This document shows positions 19,418 through 28,964 of a stretch of 64,000 nt of DNA, in pieces. Below the pieces are notes generated by a model. It worked only from the letters and a program-made list of their open reading frames with translations. It was not told where the DNA came from and made no database searches. The stretch spans positions 2,172,001 to 2,236,000 of the forward strand of contig NZ_CP118246.1 in NCBI RefSeq assembly GCF_028816455.1, given 5' to 3'. The translations under genes and the position numbers were made by a program. Position 1 is the first letter of the stretch, and each line of letters opens with the position of its first letter. This DNA is from Devosia algicola. Lineage in GTDB: Bacteria; Pseudomonadota; Alphaproteobacteria; Rhizobiales; Devosiaceae.

Positions 19418-20101
19418 ATGTTCCTGCCGCTGCACGATTCCAATCCGATCCGCTACGTCAAGGTCGCCTATGTCACCTATGGGCTGATCGCGCTCAATGG
19501 ACTGATCTTTGCTGTCACGGCCAGCCTGTCACCGGTAGATTTTCAGCAGGCAACCATCGACTTTGGCATGATCCCCATAGTCGTGCGCGACCTTTATCCT
19601 CAGCCCCTTGTATGGCTCCCGGACTGGGCAACCCTTTATACCTATGCCTTCCTGCACGCCGACTGGCTCCACCTGCTCACCAACATGCTGTTCCTGTGGA
19701 TTTTCGGCGACAATATCGAGGACGCCATGGGCCATTGGCGCTTCCTGTTGTTCTATGGAGCCTGCGCGGTACTTGCCGCCCTGACCCATCTGGCTTTCAA
19801 TCTCGATGGCAATGGCCCGCTCGTTGGCGCTTCGGGTGCCGTTGCGGGCGTCATGGGTGCCTATGTCCTGCTCTACCCGCACGCCCGCGTATTCGTTTTG
19901 GCCCGCATCGTCATTCCCATTCCCCTGCCGGTGCCAGCCTTCTGGATGCTGGGATTCTGGATCGCCAGCCAGATATTCTATCTCATTGTTGATGCCGGCG
20001 AGCCGGTTTCATGGTGGGCTCATCTGGGTGGCTTTGCCGCGGGAATTGCGCTGACACTAGTGCTGCGCCGGCGCGCCGTGCCCTTGCTGGGCGGCCGATA
20101 A
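19418..20101 (+). CDS. Rhomboid family intramembrane serine protease
   Basis: Polytopic membrane protein of 227 aa. The catalytic serine lies in VGASGAVAGVMGAY and the catalytic histidine in WWAHLGGFAAG, the Ser-His dyad of rhomboids. The loop with HADWLHLLTNMLFLWIFG corresponds to the conserved HxxxN region. Six hydrophobic segments are visible. The gene starts 33 bp downstream of the adenosyltransferase with GAGGAAGAG before the ATG, so the two are likely co-transcribed. Substrates are unknown. Confidence 0.92.
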   Translation: MFLPLHDSNPIRYVKVAYVTYGLIALNGLIFAVTASLSPVDFQQATIDFGMIPIVVRDLYPQPLVWLPDWATLYTYAFLHADWLHLLTNMLFLWIFGDNIEDAMGHWRFLLFYGACAVLAALTHLAFNLDGNGPLVGASGAVAGVMGAYVLLYPHARVFVLARIVIPIPLPVPAFWMLGFWIASQIFYLIVDAGEPVSWWAHLGGFAAGIALTLVLRRRAVPLLGGR

Positions 20102-20195
20102 GGCCCGCATTTGCATAAAATTATCCATCCATCCCAAGTCTTTTTTCACACCGGGCTCCTAGGGTGCCCATGCAAAATTGGCCAGGGAGACTATT

Positions 20196-20378
20196 ATGGA
20201 TACAGATTTGACAATGCAGATGGTTGCCATGTCCAATGCCTCCAGCCGGGCCAATATGCAGCAGGCAGTGCTCAAAAAGAGCATCGAAATGGATCAGGCG
20301 ACCGCCGATATGGTCTCCGAGGTCTCCCGCGCCGCGCCCCCACCCGGTCAGGGTCTCAAGATCGACAAGCTGGCCTGA
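20196..20378 (+). CDS. Small putative motility protein (YjfB-like)
   Basis: Peptide of 60 aa starting at an ATG after CCAGGGAGA. It contains an amphipathic helix (MSNASSRANMQQAVLKKSIE) and ends GQGLKIDKLA, which resembles the short YjfB motility family whose members end in a glycine-rich IDIKA-type tail. The match is by eye and the family function is poorly known. It is followed after only 5 bp by another small gene. The presence of a chemotaxis cluster further along the window makes a motility link plausible but unproven. Confidence 0.5.
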   Translation: MDTDLTMQMVAMSNASSRANMQQAVLKKSIEMDQATADMVSEVSRAAPPPGQGLKIDKLA

Positions 20379-20383
20379 TCACC

Positions 20384-20599
20384 ATGGCCAACGCTATCGG
20401 CATCAGCCCCCCAGCCATGATCAACCGCATCGTCCACCGCGAGGCCACCCCGGCGGGTGCCGAACTGGCAAAGGTTGCGGTATTGACCCAAAAAGTGCGC
20501 ACGGCGGTCGATAACAGCGCCGATCCCAAAACCGCCGACGAACCCGATCCCAAGCCGATTGTGGTCTCCAACGGCGCTGACGTTGATCGGCTGGTCTAG
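20384..20599 (+). CDS. Small hypothetical protein
   Basis: Open frame of 71 aa beginning 5 bp after the YjfB-like gene. The product is hydrophilic with an N-terminal segment ISPPAMINRIVHRE, a helical middle (AELAKVAVLTQKVRTAVDN) and an acidic proline-rich tail (DEPDPKPIVVSNG). It has no signal peptide and no recognisable domain. The tight spacing suggests co-translation with the preceding gene. Whether it is a genuine protein is uncertain. Confidence 0.4.
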   Translation: MANAIGISPPAMINRIVHREATPAGAELAKVAVLTQKVRTAVDNSADPKTADEPDPKPIVVSNGADVDRLV

Positions 20600-20641
20600 G
20601 GTTTTCGCCATGCGGCGAACCCAGGCCTGACTTGGTGCGTT

Positions 20642-21316
20642 CTAGGCGCCTTTACCCACCAGATCGATCAGGGTTTTGACCACCGCCTCGCCGTCAGGTG
20701 AATTCCACTCGGCCGGCCCCTGCAATACCGCCAACTCGCAACCATTGGCATCCAGCACCAATGTCGTCGGCAATCCGATGGCCACCGCATCGGTCTGCAA
20801 CTTCTTGAACGCGGCAAAGCTTGCATCGGTGTAGATTGGCAAATTGGTCAGCCCCTGCTCGTCCATGAATGCCTTGGCCTTTTCTGGCCCCTCATCGCCA
20901 ATATCGAGATTGATCGGCAATACCATGAAATTGTCGGCATTATATTTGGCCGCCAGCGCGTCCAGCGCCGGCATTTCCTCGCGACATGGCACACACCAGC
21001 TGGCCCAGAAATTGACCAGCAGTGCCTTGCCCTTGAAGTCGGCGATGGTCATGTCCTTGCCGGCCGCATCCTTGAAGGCGGTCTTTTCGTAGCCCCGCCC
21101 CTCGCCGGTCGGGTTCAGCGCCGCCAACTCACCAACCGCCGCACTATCGATAACCGCCGCCTGCGCCGCCTGCACCGGACATTCCTTGGCCGTCGCGCTA
21201 CCATTGCTAAGGTACACCCACCCCGATATAGCTAGCGCCACGCTGGCCAGCCCCAGGGTAACAATCAGCTTGGGAGTATTCGACTTCTTGGCGGGGGGCG
21301 GGCTTTGTTCAGACAT
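20642..21316 (-). CDS. TlpA-like thiol:disulfide interchange protein
   Basis: Periplasmic thioredoxin-fold protein of 224 aa anchored by one N-terminal helix (about residues 17-36). The active site WCVPC is at about residue 111, preceded by VNFWAS as in TlpA/ResA. The cis-proline is in [10 protein letters not shown]. It is expected to reduce periplasmic thiols, for example during cytochrome c or oxidase maturation. The ATG at 21316 follows GGAG and lies 20 bp from the divergent argH start. tlpA next to argH is, as I recall, a conserved alphaproteobacterial arrangement. Confidence 0.92.
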   Translation of the reverse strand: MSEQSPPPAKKSNTPKLIVTLGLASVALAISGWVYLSNGSATAKECPVQAAQAAVIDSAAVGELAALNPTGEGRGYEKTAFKDAAGKDMTIADFKGKALLVNFWASWCVPCREEMPALDALAAKYNADNFMVLPINLDIGDEGPEKAKAFMDEQGLTNLPIYTDASFAAFKKLQTDAVAIGLPTTLVLDANGCELAVLQGPAEWNSPDGEAVVKTLIDLVGKGA

Positions 21317-21336
21317 TCAAGCTCCAGGGATTAGTG

Positions 21337-22785
21337 ATGAGCAACAAGATGTGGGGCGGCCGGTTTTCATCGGGCCCCGACGCCATCATGGAAGAAATCA
21401 ACGCATCGATCGGCTTTGACCATCGTCTGTTCAAACAGGACATTGCCGGATCTATCGCCCATGCCAACATGCTGGCGCAAACCGGCATACTGACGCAGGA
21501 CGATACCGATTCGATCATATCGGGTTTGCAATCGGTTTTGGCGGAGATTGACGCGGGCACGTTCACATTTTCGCGCGCACTCGAAGACATTCACATGAAT
21601 GTGGAAAGCCGCCTGCGCGAGCAGATCGGCGATGCCGCCGGGCGCCTGCATACTGCGCGCTCGCGCAATGATCAGGTCGCCACCGATTTCAAGCTCTATG
21701 TCCGCGATGCCATTGATACGCTGATTGCCCAGATCAACACCCTGCAACTGGGTCTGGTGAGCCGTGCTGAAGACGAAGCCGAAACCATCATGCCCGGCTT
21801 CACCCATCTCCAGAGCGCCCAACCCGTGACCTTCGGCCATCATCTGCTGGCCTATGTTGAAATGCTTGGCCGCGATGCCTCCCGCTTGTCCGATGCCCGC
21901 AAGCGCCTCAACGAATGTCCTCTTGGTGCTGCCGCGCTCGCCGGCACGTCATTTCCTATTGATCGGCATATGACCGCCAACGCCCTTGGCTTTGATCGGC
22001 CCGCCGCCAATTCACTCGACGCCGTGTCTGATCGCGATTTCATTCTCGAGGCCCTGTCCGCGGCCTCGATCTGTGCCGTTCATCTGTCGCGCTTTGCCGA
22101 AGAACTGGTGATCTGGAGCTCGGCCCAGTTCGGGTTCGTGCGTCTCTCGGACAAATATTCCACCGGCTCCTCGATCATGCCGCAAAAGCGCAATCCCGAC
22201 GCCGCCGAACTGGTTCGCGCCAAGATCGGCCGCATTCTCGGCGCCCTGACCTCATTGATCGTGGTGATGAAGGGGCTGCCGTTGGCCTATTCCAAGGATA
22301 TGCAGGAAGACAAGGAAATCGCCTTCGACGCACTCGACAGCCTCTCGCTCTCATTGGCCGCCATGACTGGCATGGTCGGTGATCTCAAGGTCAATCGCGA
22401 CAGGATGCATGCCGCCGCCAGCGCTGGTTTTTCCACCGCCACCGATATTGCCGACTGGCTGGTCCGCGAGGTCAATATGCCCTTCCGCGACGCCCACCAT
22501 GTCACCGGCCAGATCGTGGCATTGGCCGAACAGAAGAACTGCGGGCTCGAGGGCCTCACCATTGAAGATTTCAAACAGGTCGACCAGCGCATCGATAGCC
22601 GCATTCATAAAATTCTGAGCGTTGAAAGTTCGGTTGCTTCGCGTCAGAGCTATGGCGGCACCGCTCCGGCAAATGTTTTGACCCAGGCCGCTCGCTGGAA
22701 GTCCGTGCTGACCGGTCAAACCCACGAGCCGCGCCCACTGGGCGGTAAAAAGCATGGCGACCACGGCGATGGCGGGGTTGAATAA
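21337..22785 (+). CDS. argH: Argininosuccinate lyase
   Basis: Last enzyme of arginine biosynthesis, cleaving argininosuccinate to arginine and fumarate, 482 aa. The fumarase/aspartase superfamily signature [12 protein letters not shown] is intact. The N-terminal [10 protein letters not shown], the active-site [10 protein letters not shown] region and TFGHHLLAY are all present. The ATG at 21337 is chosen over a GTG 3 nt upstream. The C-terminal 20 residues ([19 protein letters not shown]) are His/Gly-rich and beyond the usual end of the enzyme, possibly a lineage-specific tail. Confidence 0.97.
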   Translation: MSNKMWGGRFSSGPDAIMEEINASIGFDHRLFKQDIAGSIAHANMLAQTGILTQDDTDSIISGLQSVLAEIDAGTFTFSRALEDIHMNVESRLREQIGDAAGRLHTARSRNDQVATDFKLYVRDAIDTLIAQINTLQLGLVSRAEDEAETIMPGFTHLQSAQPVTFGHHLLAYVEMLGRDASRLSDARKRLNECPLGAAALAGTSFPIDRHMTANALGFDRPAANSLDAVSDRDFILEALSAASICAVHLSRFAEELVIWSSAQFGFVRLSDKYSTGSSIMPQKRNPDAAELVRAKIGRILGALTSLIVVMKGLPLAYSKDMQEDKEIAFDALDSLSLSLAAMTGMVGDLKVNRDRMHAAASAGFSTATDIADWLVREVNMPFRDAHHVTGQIVALAEQKNCGLEGLTIEDFKQVDQRIDSRIHKILSVESSVASRQSYGGTAPANVLTQAARWKSVLTGQTHEPRPLGGKKHGDHGDGGVE

Positions 22786-22855
22786 AAATCCTTTCATCGC
22801 CACCCTTTGCCCGGTTCGCCCGTGGGAGAGTGCCCGTCCATCATAGGTTTGAAGA

Positions 22856-23575
22856 ATGCCGAACGCCCAACGACAAATGCGATTGACCGAGCGTCACGTC
22901 CAGTTTCTTCAACCACCGGAAACTGTCGAAACCCTGCCCGAGCCGCCCGCCGGGATGATTGAATCAACACCGGCGGACCACCAGCAGACGCTCGAAATAT
23001 TGCTGGACCAAAAAGATGCGGCCACCGGCGAAATCTGGTTCTTCGCCTATGGTTCGCTGATTTGGAAACCGGCCTGCGACTTTGTCGAAATGCGCACCGG
23101 ACTGGTGCATGGTTGGCACCGATCATTCTGCCTCGGCTGGAACAATCGCTTTCGCGGCAGCGACGAAAACCCCGGATTGATGCTGGCGCTCGACCGGGGC
23201 GGATCATGCAAGGGCGTTCTTTATCGCCTCCCCACGGATCGGGTCAAAGCCAACATGATCAAGCTGTTTGAGCGTGAAATGGGCTGGAAACCCTCGGCAT
23301 TTCCGCCACGTTGGGTCAATGCCAGGGTTGGCGAACGCACCATTCGCGCCCTGACCTTTTGCATCGACCGCCAGTCGGGCCGCTATGTTGGCGGGTTGAG
23401 CCAAGATCGAATCGCCGACATGCTGGCCACCGCCACCGGATCGCGCGGCTCGATGGCGCAATATCTGTTTGCCACCGTCCGCCACCTTGAGGATATGGGA
23501 ATCCACGACCCCCACCTCTGGGCCCTGCAATCAATGGTCGCCGACCGCATCGAAGCCAGCTACGGGGCCACGTAA
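22856..23575 (+). CDS. Gamma-glutamylcyclotransferase (ChaC-like), copy 1
   Basis: Glutathione-degrading enzyme family protein of 239 aa. The substrate-binding loop FFAYGSLIWKP is at about residue 63, followed by VHGWHRSFCLGW and LDRGGSCKG. It has an N-terminal extension of about 50 residues compared with minimal ChaC proteins. A second copy lies at 29369-29918 and differs in the motif (FGYGSLIWNP), so the two are paralogues, not a recent duplication. It sits between argH and lysA. Activity on glutathione is inferred from the family. Confidence 0.88.
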   Translation: MPNAQRQMRLTERHVQFLQPPETVETLPEPPAGMIESTPADHQQTLEILLDQKDAATGEIWFFAYGSLIWKPACDFVEMRTGLVHGWHRSFCLGWNNRFRGSDENPGLMLALDRGGSCKGVLYRLPTDRVKANMIKLFEREMGWKPSAFPPRWVNARVGERTIRALTFCIDRQSGRYVGGLSQDRIADMLATATGSRGSMAQYLFATVRHLEDMGIHDPHLWALQSMVADRIEASYGAT

Positions 23576-23651
23576 AAACGCCCGCTTTTGTTTTTCCCGC
23601 CCTTGTTCTAGACAAGCGCAAATACCCTGCCGCCGCCGGAGAATATTCATC

Positions 23652-24911
23652 ATGGTCCATCATTTCCAACACCGCGACGGCACCATGTTTGCCGAAGATG
23701 TTGACCTTAACGCGCTGGCCGCCGAAGTCGGTACGCCATTTTACGTCTATTCCACCGCAACCCTGCGCCGCCACGTCCAGGTGGTCAAAAAGGCTTTTGA
23801 CGGCATCCCCACCCTTCTGGCCTATGCCATGAAGGCCAATTCCAATCAGGCTGTCCTGAAAATCATGGCCCAGGAAGGCGCTGGCGCCGATGTTGTGTCG
23901 CTGGGCGAACTCGAACGCGCCCTCGCCGCTGGCATCCGGCCTGATATGATTGTCTTTTCGGGTGTCGCCAAAACCATTGCCGAAATGCGGCGCGGGCTGG
24001 AAGTGGGCATTCACTGCTTTAATGTCGAAAGCGAGCCCGAGCTTGAACGGCTCGATATGGTCGCCGGCGATATGGGCAAGACCGCCCGCGTTTCGGTACG
24101 CATCAATCCAGATGTCGACGCACGCACCCACGCCAAGATTTCCACCGGCAAGGCTGAAAACAAATTTGGCATTCCCTATGGCCGCGCCCGCGAGGTCTAC
24201 GCTCGCATCGCCAAATTGGGCAATGTCACAGCGGTCGGCGTCGATATGCATATCGGCAGCCAGATCACCGATCTTGAACCCTTCGGCAATGCCTGTGGTC
24301 TGATGGCCGAATTGGTCACCACCCTGAACGCGGATGGCCACGCGATTGAACATGTCGATGTTGGCGGGGGGCTGGGCATTCCCTACGACCAGAACGAGCA
24401 GGCCCCGCCCCATCCCGACGCCTATGCCGCCGTCATTCGTGACAAAGTGGGGCAATTGGGCGTCAAGCTGGTCATTGAGCCCGGACGGCTATTGGTGGGT
24501 AATGCCGGGATCATGGTGACCAAGGTCGAATATGTTAAGCGGGGCAGCACCAGCTTTGTCATCGTCGACGCGGCGATGAATGATCTGCTGCGCCCAACAC
24601 TTTATGAAGCCCATCACGATGTGGAACTGGTCAACCAGTCCAACCTCCCCCCGATAACCGCCGACATTGTAGGCCCGGTCTGCGAGACCGGCGATTATCT
24701 GGCCAAGGGACGGACGATATCAGGGGTCGTTGAAGGCGATCTGCTCGCCATTATGGGCGCCGGTGCCTATGGCGCGGTCATGGCCTCAACCTATAATTCG
24801 CGCGCCCTGGTGCCAGAAGTATTGGTGCAGGGCGACCAGTATCACGTCATCCGTGCGCGCCAGCCGCTCAAGAATCTGATCGCGTTGGATAGCGTGCCGG
24901 ACTGGCTTTAG
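23652..24911 (+). CDS. lysA: Diaminopimelate decarboxylase
   Basis: PLP-dependent fold-type III enzyme producing lysine from meso-diaminopimelate, 419 aa. The PLP lysine lies in LAYAMKANSN at about residue 60. The glycine-rich phosphate loop is HVDVGGGLGIPY, and the conserved GPVCETGD carries the dimer-interface cysteine and glutamate. VEPGRLLVGNAG-type residues are present. The ATG at 23652 follows GGAGAA. The stop overlaps the convergent cpdR stop by 4 bp. Confidence 0.97.
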   Translation: MVHHFQHRDGTMFAEDVDLNALAAEVGTPFYVYSTATLRRHVQVVKKAFDGIPTLLAYAMKANSNQAVLKIMAQEGAGADVVSLGELERALAAGIRPDMIVFSGVAKTIAEMRRGLEVGIHCFNVESEPELERLDMVAGDMGKTARVSVRINPDVDARTHAKISTGKAENKFGIPYGRAREVYARIAKLGNVTAVGVDMHIGSQITDLEPFGNACGLMAELVTTLNADGHAIEHVDVGGGLGIPYDQNEQAPPHPDAYAAVIRDKVGQLGVKLVIEPGRLLVGNAGIMVTKVEYVKRGSTSFVIVDAAMNDLLRPTLYEAHHDVELVNQSNLPPITADIVGPVCETGDYLAKGRTISGVVEGDLLAIMGAGAYGAVMASTYNSRALVPEVLVQGDQYHVIRARQPLKNLIALDSVPDWL

Positions 24912-25318
24912 CTATCCAGTTCGCGCCGGGCCAGCGATACCACCTCGACCGGCTTGCCCTCCAGGGCATCATCGACCTTGGCCAACAGATCGACCAGCGT
25001 GAACGGCTTGACGATTACATCATAAATCAGCGCCTCGAGCCCGTGGGCCCGCTCGCGCTGATCGGCAAAGCCGGTCATCAGCACGATAGTGATATCGGGA
25101 TAGGTCGCGGCGGTGTTCAGCGCCAGCGCAATACCGTCCATGATCGGCATCTTGATATCGCTGAGCAACAGGTCAAATTTACCTGCCTCCTCAGCCAGCA
25201 TTTCCGCCGCTAACCCGCCATCTTCGGCCGCAACGACCTCGTGCCCCTTCATGCCCAGCGCGCTGACCACGAAGGCGCGCACGGAATCGTCATCTTCGGC
25301 AACAAGAATTCGAGCCAT
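24908..25318 (-). CDS. cpdR: Single-domain response regulator CpdR
   Basis: Receiver-only protein of 136 aa. Acid residues are in VAEDDDSVR, the phosphoacceptor Asp in LLLSDIKMPIMDGIAL (about residue 52), the conserved Thr in LLMTGFADQRERAHGL-type sequence, and the Lys in VIVKPFT. The DQRERAHGLEALIYDV segment is closely characteristic of CpdR, which in Caulobacter and rhizobia guides ClpXP to cell-cycle substrates when unphosphorylated. Its ATG overlaps the TAA of the zinc-ribbon gene (TAATG), so the two are coupled. A C-terminal tail of about 15 residues extends beyond the usual end. Confidence 0.9.
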   Translation of the reverse strand: MARILVAEDDDSVRAFVVSALGMKGHEVVAAEDGGLAAEMLAEEAGKFDLLLSDIKMPIMDGIALALNTAATYPDITIVLMTGFADQRERAHGLEALIYDVIVKPFTLVDLLAKVDDALEGKPVEVVSLARRELDS

Positions 25319-26208
25319 TATCCATGCTCCTGGCTGGGGGCGGGTTCGGGTGGGGCAGCATTGATCTGGTCGGGCGCGGCGCCTTGCTGATGCGCGGCCC
25401 CCGGTGCGGCGTCGAGCGGCACCTTGGGCTCGCTGCCCCCGCTGGCGAATGCCAGCTTCACCTTGGCCACATTGCCCGGCGGCAGTGACAGGTGCGTACT
25501 GATGCTCGCTCGCTGTCCCGGCGCCAGGCCGCGTGCAAGCGGGCGCACGCTCCACTGGTAAAGATTTCTTCCCTCGCCATCGATCAGCGTCAGCACCACC
25601 GGCGGCACCGGCATCCGCCCCAGTGCCACATTGACGATTTCAGCCTCGACCAGCAGGACTTCCTTGCCATCCTGCAATGTGCGCTGCGTGCGAACATCAC
25701 TGAAATTGAGGCCCACCACATTGACGCCCAAACCCATGCTTTCATAAATCCCGGCCATTGCCGGAAACATTTCCACAATCTTTGTGCGCCCAAAAAAACC
25801 GAAACCGATCATCCCCACCAGCGTACAGGCGGCAATGATGCGGGCCGCCCGGCGCAGCCGCGCCATCGGTAACTGCGCAATCAGCGAACTTTGCCGCTGC
25901 GACAAGGCCCGCTGCCGCTTTTTCTGAATAGCCGGATCAATGGTCTGGGTTGGCGGTTCGGAATCATCTTTCGCCTCGGTTGCAGCCCCCCTGGCCATTT
26001 CTTCGGCCGCCAGATTTGCTTCCTGGGCAAAAGCGTCATCGAGCGCATCCTCGCTCATTGCCGCCTCGTCCGCCACGGGTTCGGGTGCCACCGGCACCTG
26101 CTGCCAGTCGCGTTGACAATTGGCACACTGCACCTTGCGGCCGGTTGCCCCGATCGCCTCAAAGGCAACCTGATAGCGCGTCTGGCAGTGTGGGCAGGTG
26201 ATAATCAT
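25318..26208 (-). CDS. MJ0042-type zinc-ribbon protein with DUF3426-like C-terminus
   Basis: Protein of 296 aa beginning with a zinc ribbon (CPHC and CANC, 21 residues apart, within the first 35 residues). A long acidic Ala/Glu-rich linker follows. One membrane helix lies at about residues 130-150 (IIAACTLVGMIGFGFF), with a DUF3426-like extracytoplasmic domain after it. The last 35 residues are Pro/Ala-rich and low complexity. It lies directly upstream of cpdR and divergent from ftsE, a synteny known in Hyphomicrobiales. Its function is unknown. The fold suggests a membrane-tethered scaffold or regulator. Confidence 0.85.
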   Translation of the reverse strand: MIITCPHCQTRYQVAFEAIGATGRKVQCANCQRDWQQVPVAPEPVADEAAMSEDALDDAFAQEANLAAEEMARGAATEAKDDSEPPTQTIDPAIQKKRQRALSQRQSSLIAQLPMARLRRAARIIAACTLVGMIGFGFFGRTKIVEMFPAMAGIYESMGLGVNVVGLNFSDVRTQRTLQDGKEVLLVEAEIVNVALGRMPVPPVVLTLIDGEGRNLYQWSVRPLARGLAPGQRASISTHLSLPPGNVAKVKLAFASGGSEPKVPLDAAPGAAHQQGAAPDQINAAPPEPAPSQEHG

Positions 26209-26435
26209 CGACGAAGAGGGCGCCTGTCAGGTTTGGACCGCTTCAATCGTACCCAATTGAGGTTAAAACTCCTCAAACCGCCCGTGATCGTCGGCGATAA
26301 ACATAAATGCACCGCAATCCACACCCAAACCGCCCCCAATCCCCGCACAATCGCTGCGCCCTGATATGATGGCCCGCATGTGATTCGAATTGCGATCGCA
26401 CCCAAGCAGGACAGACGATTAAGGAGCCTGGCATT

Positions 26436-27098
26436 TTGATCGAATTTTCCGATGTTGGCCTGCGCTATGGCAATGGCCCGGAAATCCTGCGGGATTTGAC
26501 CTTTTCGGTCGAACCCGGCTCATTCCATTTTCTGACCGGGCCATCTGGGGCCGGCAAGACGTCGCTTTTGCGTCTGCTGCTGCTCTCGCTCAAGCCGTCA
26601 CGCGGTCAGGTCACCATGTTCGGCGAGGATGTGACCAATCTCAGCCATGACAACCTCCTGCAGATGCGCCGCCATATCGGCATCGTGTTTCAGGAATTTC
26701 GCCTGCTGGATCACCTGACCACTTTCGAAAATGTCGCCCTGCCGCTGCGGGTGCTGGGCCAGGCCGAAAGCGAATACAAGCCCAACGTTACCGAACTGCT
26801 CGAATGGGTGGGTCTGGGCGAGCGCATGCACGCCCTGCCCTCGCTGCTTTCAGGTGGCGAAAAACAACGCGCCGCCATTGCCCGCGCCGTCATCGCCCGC
26901 CCCAAGATATTGCTGGCCGACGAGCCCACCGGCAATGTCGACCCCGAACTGTCCTCGCGCCTCGTACACCTGTTTGCCGAACTCAACCGGACCTTGGGCA
27001 TGACCATCATATTGGCAACGCACGAGCTGCCATTGCTCGACCAGTTTTCATATCCGCGCATGCTGCTGTCCAAGGGCGAATTGGTGATCCATGATTGA
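26436..27098 (+). CDS. ftsE: Cell division ATP-binding protein FtsE
   Basis: ABC-type ATPase of 220 aa that pairs with FtsX at the divisome and controls septal peptidoglycan hydrolases. Walker A is GPSGAGKTS, signature LLSGGEKQR, Walker B ILLADEP with TGNVD, and the H-loop ATHE. The start is a TTG at 26436, 9-10 nt after AAGGAG, with no suitable ATG nearby. The AAGGAGCCTGG just upstream carries the same GAGCCT string that is corrupted elsewhere, so the true spacing may be one base shorter. It overlaps ftsX by 8 nt. Confidence 0.95.
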   Translation: MIEFSDVGLRYGNGPEILRDLTFSVEPGSFHFLTGPSGAGKTSLLRLLLLSLKPSRGQVTMFGEDVTNLSHDNLLQMRRHIGIVFQEFRLLDHLTTFENVALPLRVLGQAESEYKPNVTELLEWVGLGERMHALPSLLSGGEKQRAAIARAVIARPKILLADEPTGNVDPELSSRLVHLFAELNRTLGMTIILATHELPLLDQFSYPRMLLSKGELVIHD

Positions 27099-28020
27099 GC
27101 AGATCAAAAATCTCATTCCCCGTCCCGGTCGACCCGCCCCGATCGTACCGGAGCGCTCTGTTGCCGGTCGCACGCTGATGTTGTTGATCGCCATCATGAC
27201 ATTTTTGTCCGCCGTGACGCTTGGCGGTGTCGTGCTGGTTCAAAAATCGGCCATCGCCTGGTCCGCCGATGTTGGCCGCGAAGTCACCATCCAGATACGC
27301 CCGGTCGAGGGCGAGGTAATGGAATCCAACCTGCGCACCGCCGTTGCCCTGGCTGAAGCCACCCCCGGTGTCGGCTCTGCGCGCGCCCTGACCCTGGACG
27401 AGAGCCAGGCATTGCTCGAACCATGGCTCGGCGCCGGACTGGACCTGACTGCCATTGAAATTCCCCGGCTGGTTGTAGTTCATCTCAGCGATCCGCTCGA
27501 TGCCGACATCGCCAAGCTGACCAATGATTTGAAGGCGGTAAAAGGCGCCAGCCTTGATACTCACGCCGTCTGGCGCCAGCAATTGAACGCCATGTCGGGG
27601 GCCATTGTGCTCTCGGGTCTGTTGGTGCTGGCGCTCATCATCGTGGCTACCATGCTGGCCATTGTCTTTGCCACGCGCGGCGCCATGGCCTCCAATCGTG
27701 AAATCGTTGACGTGCTCCACTATATCGGGGCCTCCAACAAATTCATTGCCGGTGAGTTTCAGGGACGGTTTTTATCCATCGGGCTGCAAGGCGGCTTCAT
27801 TGGCGGTGTCGCCGCCATCCTGTTTTTTACTCTGGTTGGCACCGCGGCGGGCGAAGTATTGCCCGGCGAAACCAGCCAGCAAGTGGGCATTCTGTTCGGC
27901 CGTTTCGCCCTTGGCGTCAGTGGCATTGTTGGAATTGGCGCCGTTGTGCTGGTGATTGCGGCCTTGACCGCCACGACCTCCCGCGTCACCGTGCGACGCT
28001 TTCTGGCGCAAACCTCGTGA
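27091..28020 (+). CDS. ftsX: Cell division protein FtsX
   Basis: Membrane partner of FtsE, 309 aa. A cytoplasmic N-terminus precedes helix 1 (about residues 28-50). A periplasmic domain of about 120 residues follows, then three helices at about residues 172-195, 225-250 and 275-300, the four-helix FtsX topology. The motif REIVDVLHYIGASNKFIAGEF after helix 2 is typical of the family. The coding region begins inside the end of ftsE, so translation is coupled. No EnvC-like amidase activator is nearby. Confidence 0.94.
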   Translation: MIEQIKNLIPRPGRPAPIVPERSVAGRTLMLLIAIMTFLSAVTLGGVVLVQKSAIAWSADVGREVTIQIRPVEGEVMESNLRTAVALAEATPGVGSARALTLDESQALLEPWLGAGLDLTAIEIPRLVVVHLSDPLDADIAKLTNDLKAVKGASLDTHAVWRQQLNAMSGAIVLSGLLVLALIIVATMLAIVFATRGAMASNREIVDVLHYIGASNKFIAGEFQGRFLSIGLQGGFIGGVAAILFFTLVGTAAGEVLPGETSQQVGILFGRFALGVSGIVGIGAVVLVIAALTATTSRVTVRRFLAQTS

Positions 28021-28094
28021 GAGCGGACACCGACCCCGATCAACTCCGGGTCACGCCAACACAACGCCGTTAGGCCATTGGAGAAATCAAACTC

Positions 28095-28901
28095 ATGGTG
28101 ATGCAGGCAATTCGCTCGGCCATTTTTTACCTGCTGTTCATCGGCCAGACAGCCATTGTGGCCATCACCATTGGCACGATCGCACTGTTTACAGGCCGCC
28201 GCACCGCGCTCAGCTGGTGGATGGCAAAATACTGGTGCCGGTCCAACCTCACCCTCCTGCGCCTGTTTGGCGGCATCAAGACCAAGGTAAGCGGCGCGGA
28301 AAACATTCCCGAGGGCGGCTGCATCATTGCCGCCAAGCATCAAAGCGACTGGGACGTCTTTGCCATTTTTCCCTATACTGGACGCCCCGCCTATATCGTC
28401 AAAAAGGAGTTGATGCGCATTCCCTTCTTTGGCTGGGCAGCGCGCACGCTCGATTGTATTGAAGTTGACCGCTCCAAGGGCGCTCAGGCCATTCCCCTGA
28501 TGATGCAACAGGCCCACGCCGCCGTCGAACGCGGTTGCCGTATCGTCATATTTCCCGAAGGTACCCGTCGCGCACCGCTGGCCAAACCTGAATATCGGCA
28601 GGGTATTGTGCGTCTATATTCAGAACTCGGCGTGCCGGTGGTGCCCGTCGCGCTGAACTCCGGCCTGTTTTGGGGGCGCAACAGCCTGATTATCTGGCCC
28701 GGAACGGCCGAGGCAAAATTCCTGCCCCCGATTGAATCCGGGCTGGCGCCCGACATTTTTTTACAAAGACTCAAAAAAGCCATCGAACCAGAATCAACTA
28801 ATTTGATTCTCGAAGCGGTAGACCGGGGATTGGCCCGGCCCATCGACCAAAAACTGCGGAAAGCCATCGAGGATGCAAGGCAAGCCCGCGATACCGCCTG
28901 A
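28095..28901 (+). CDS. plsC: 1-acyl-sn-glycerol-3-phosphate acyltransferase
   Basis: Membrane-bound enzyme of 268 aa acylating lysophosphatidate at the sn-2 position to give phosphatidate. The catalytic HX4D motif is KHQSDWDVFA (about residue 80) and the phosphate-binding motif IFPEGTRRAP (about residue 155). Two hydrophobic stretches near the N-terminus anchor it. It lies 74 bp behind ftsX in the same direction, so it may belong to that transcript. The ftsE-ftsX-plsC order is common in alphaproteobacteria, often with a DUF218 gene between, which is missing here. Confidence 0.93.
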   Translation: MVMQAIRSAIFYLLFIGQTAIVAITIGTIALFTGRRTALSWWMAKYWCRSNLTLLRLFGGIKTKVSGAENIPEGGCIIAAKHQSDWDVFAIFPYTGRPAYIVKKELMRIPFFGWAARTLDCIEVDRSKGAQAIPLMMQQAHAAVERGCRIVIFPEGTRRAPLAKPEYRQGIVRLYSELGVPVVPVALNSGLFWGRNSLIIWPGTAEAKFLPPIESGLAPDIFLQRLKKAIEPESTNLILEAVDRGLARPIDQKLRKAIEDARQARDTA

Positions 28902-28964
28902 CTACTATATATTGACATTGCGACCAACTGATACCATAGATGTAGAACTTAACCATAGAACTGC

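Noticed and set aside
28945..28962. Second LexA box, GAAC...GAAC upstream of the 29028 gene
   Set aside because: The two GAAC blocks are separated by nine bases, not seven, so the required spacing is not met.
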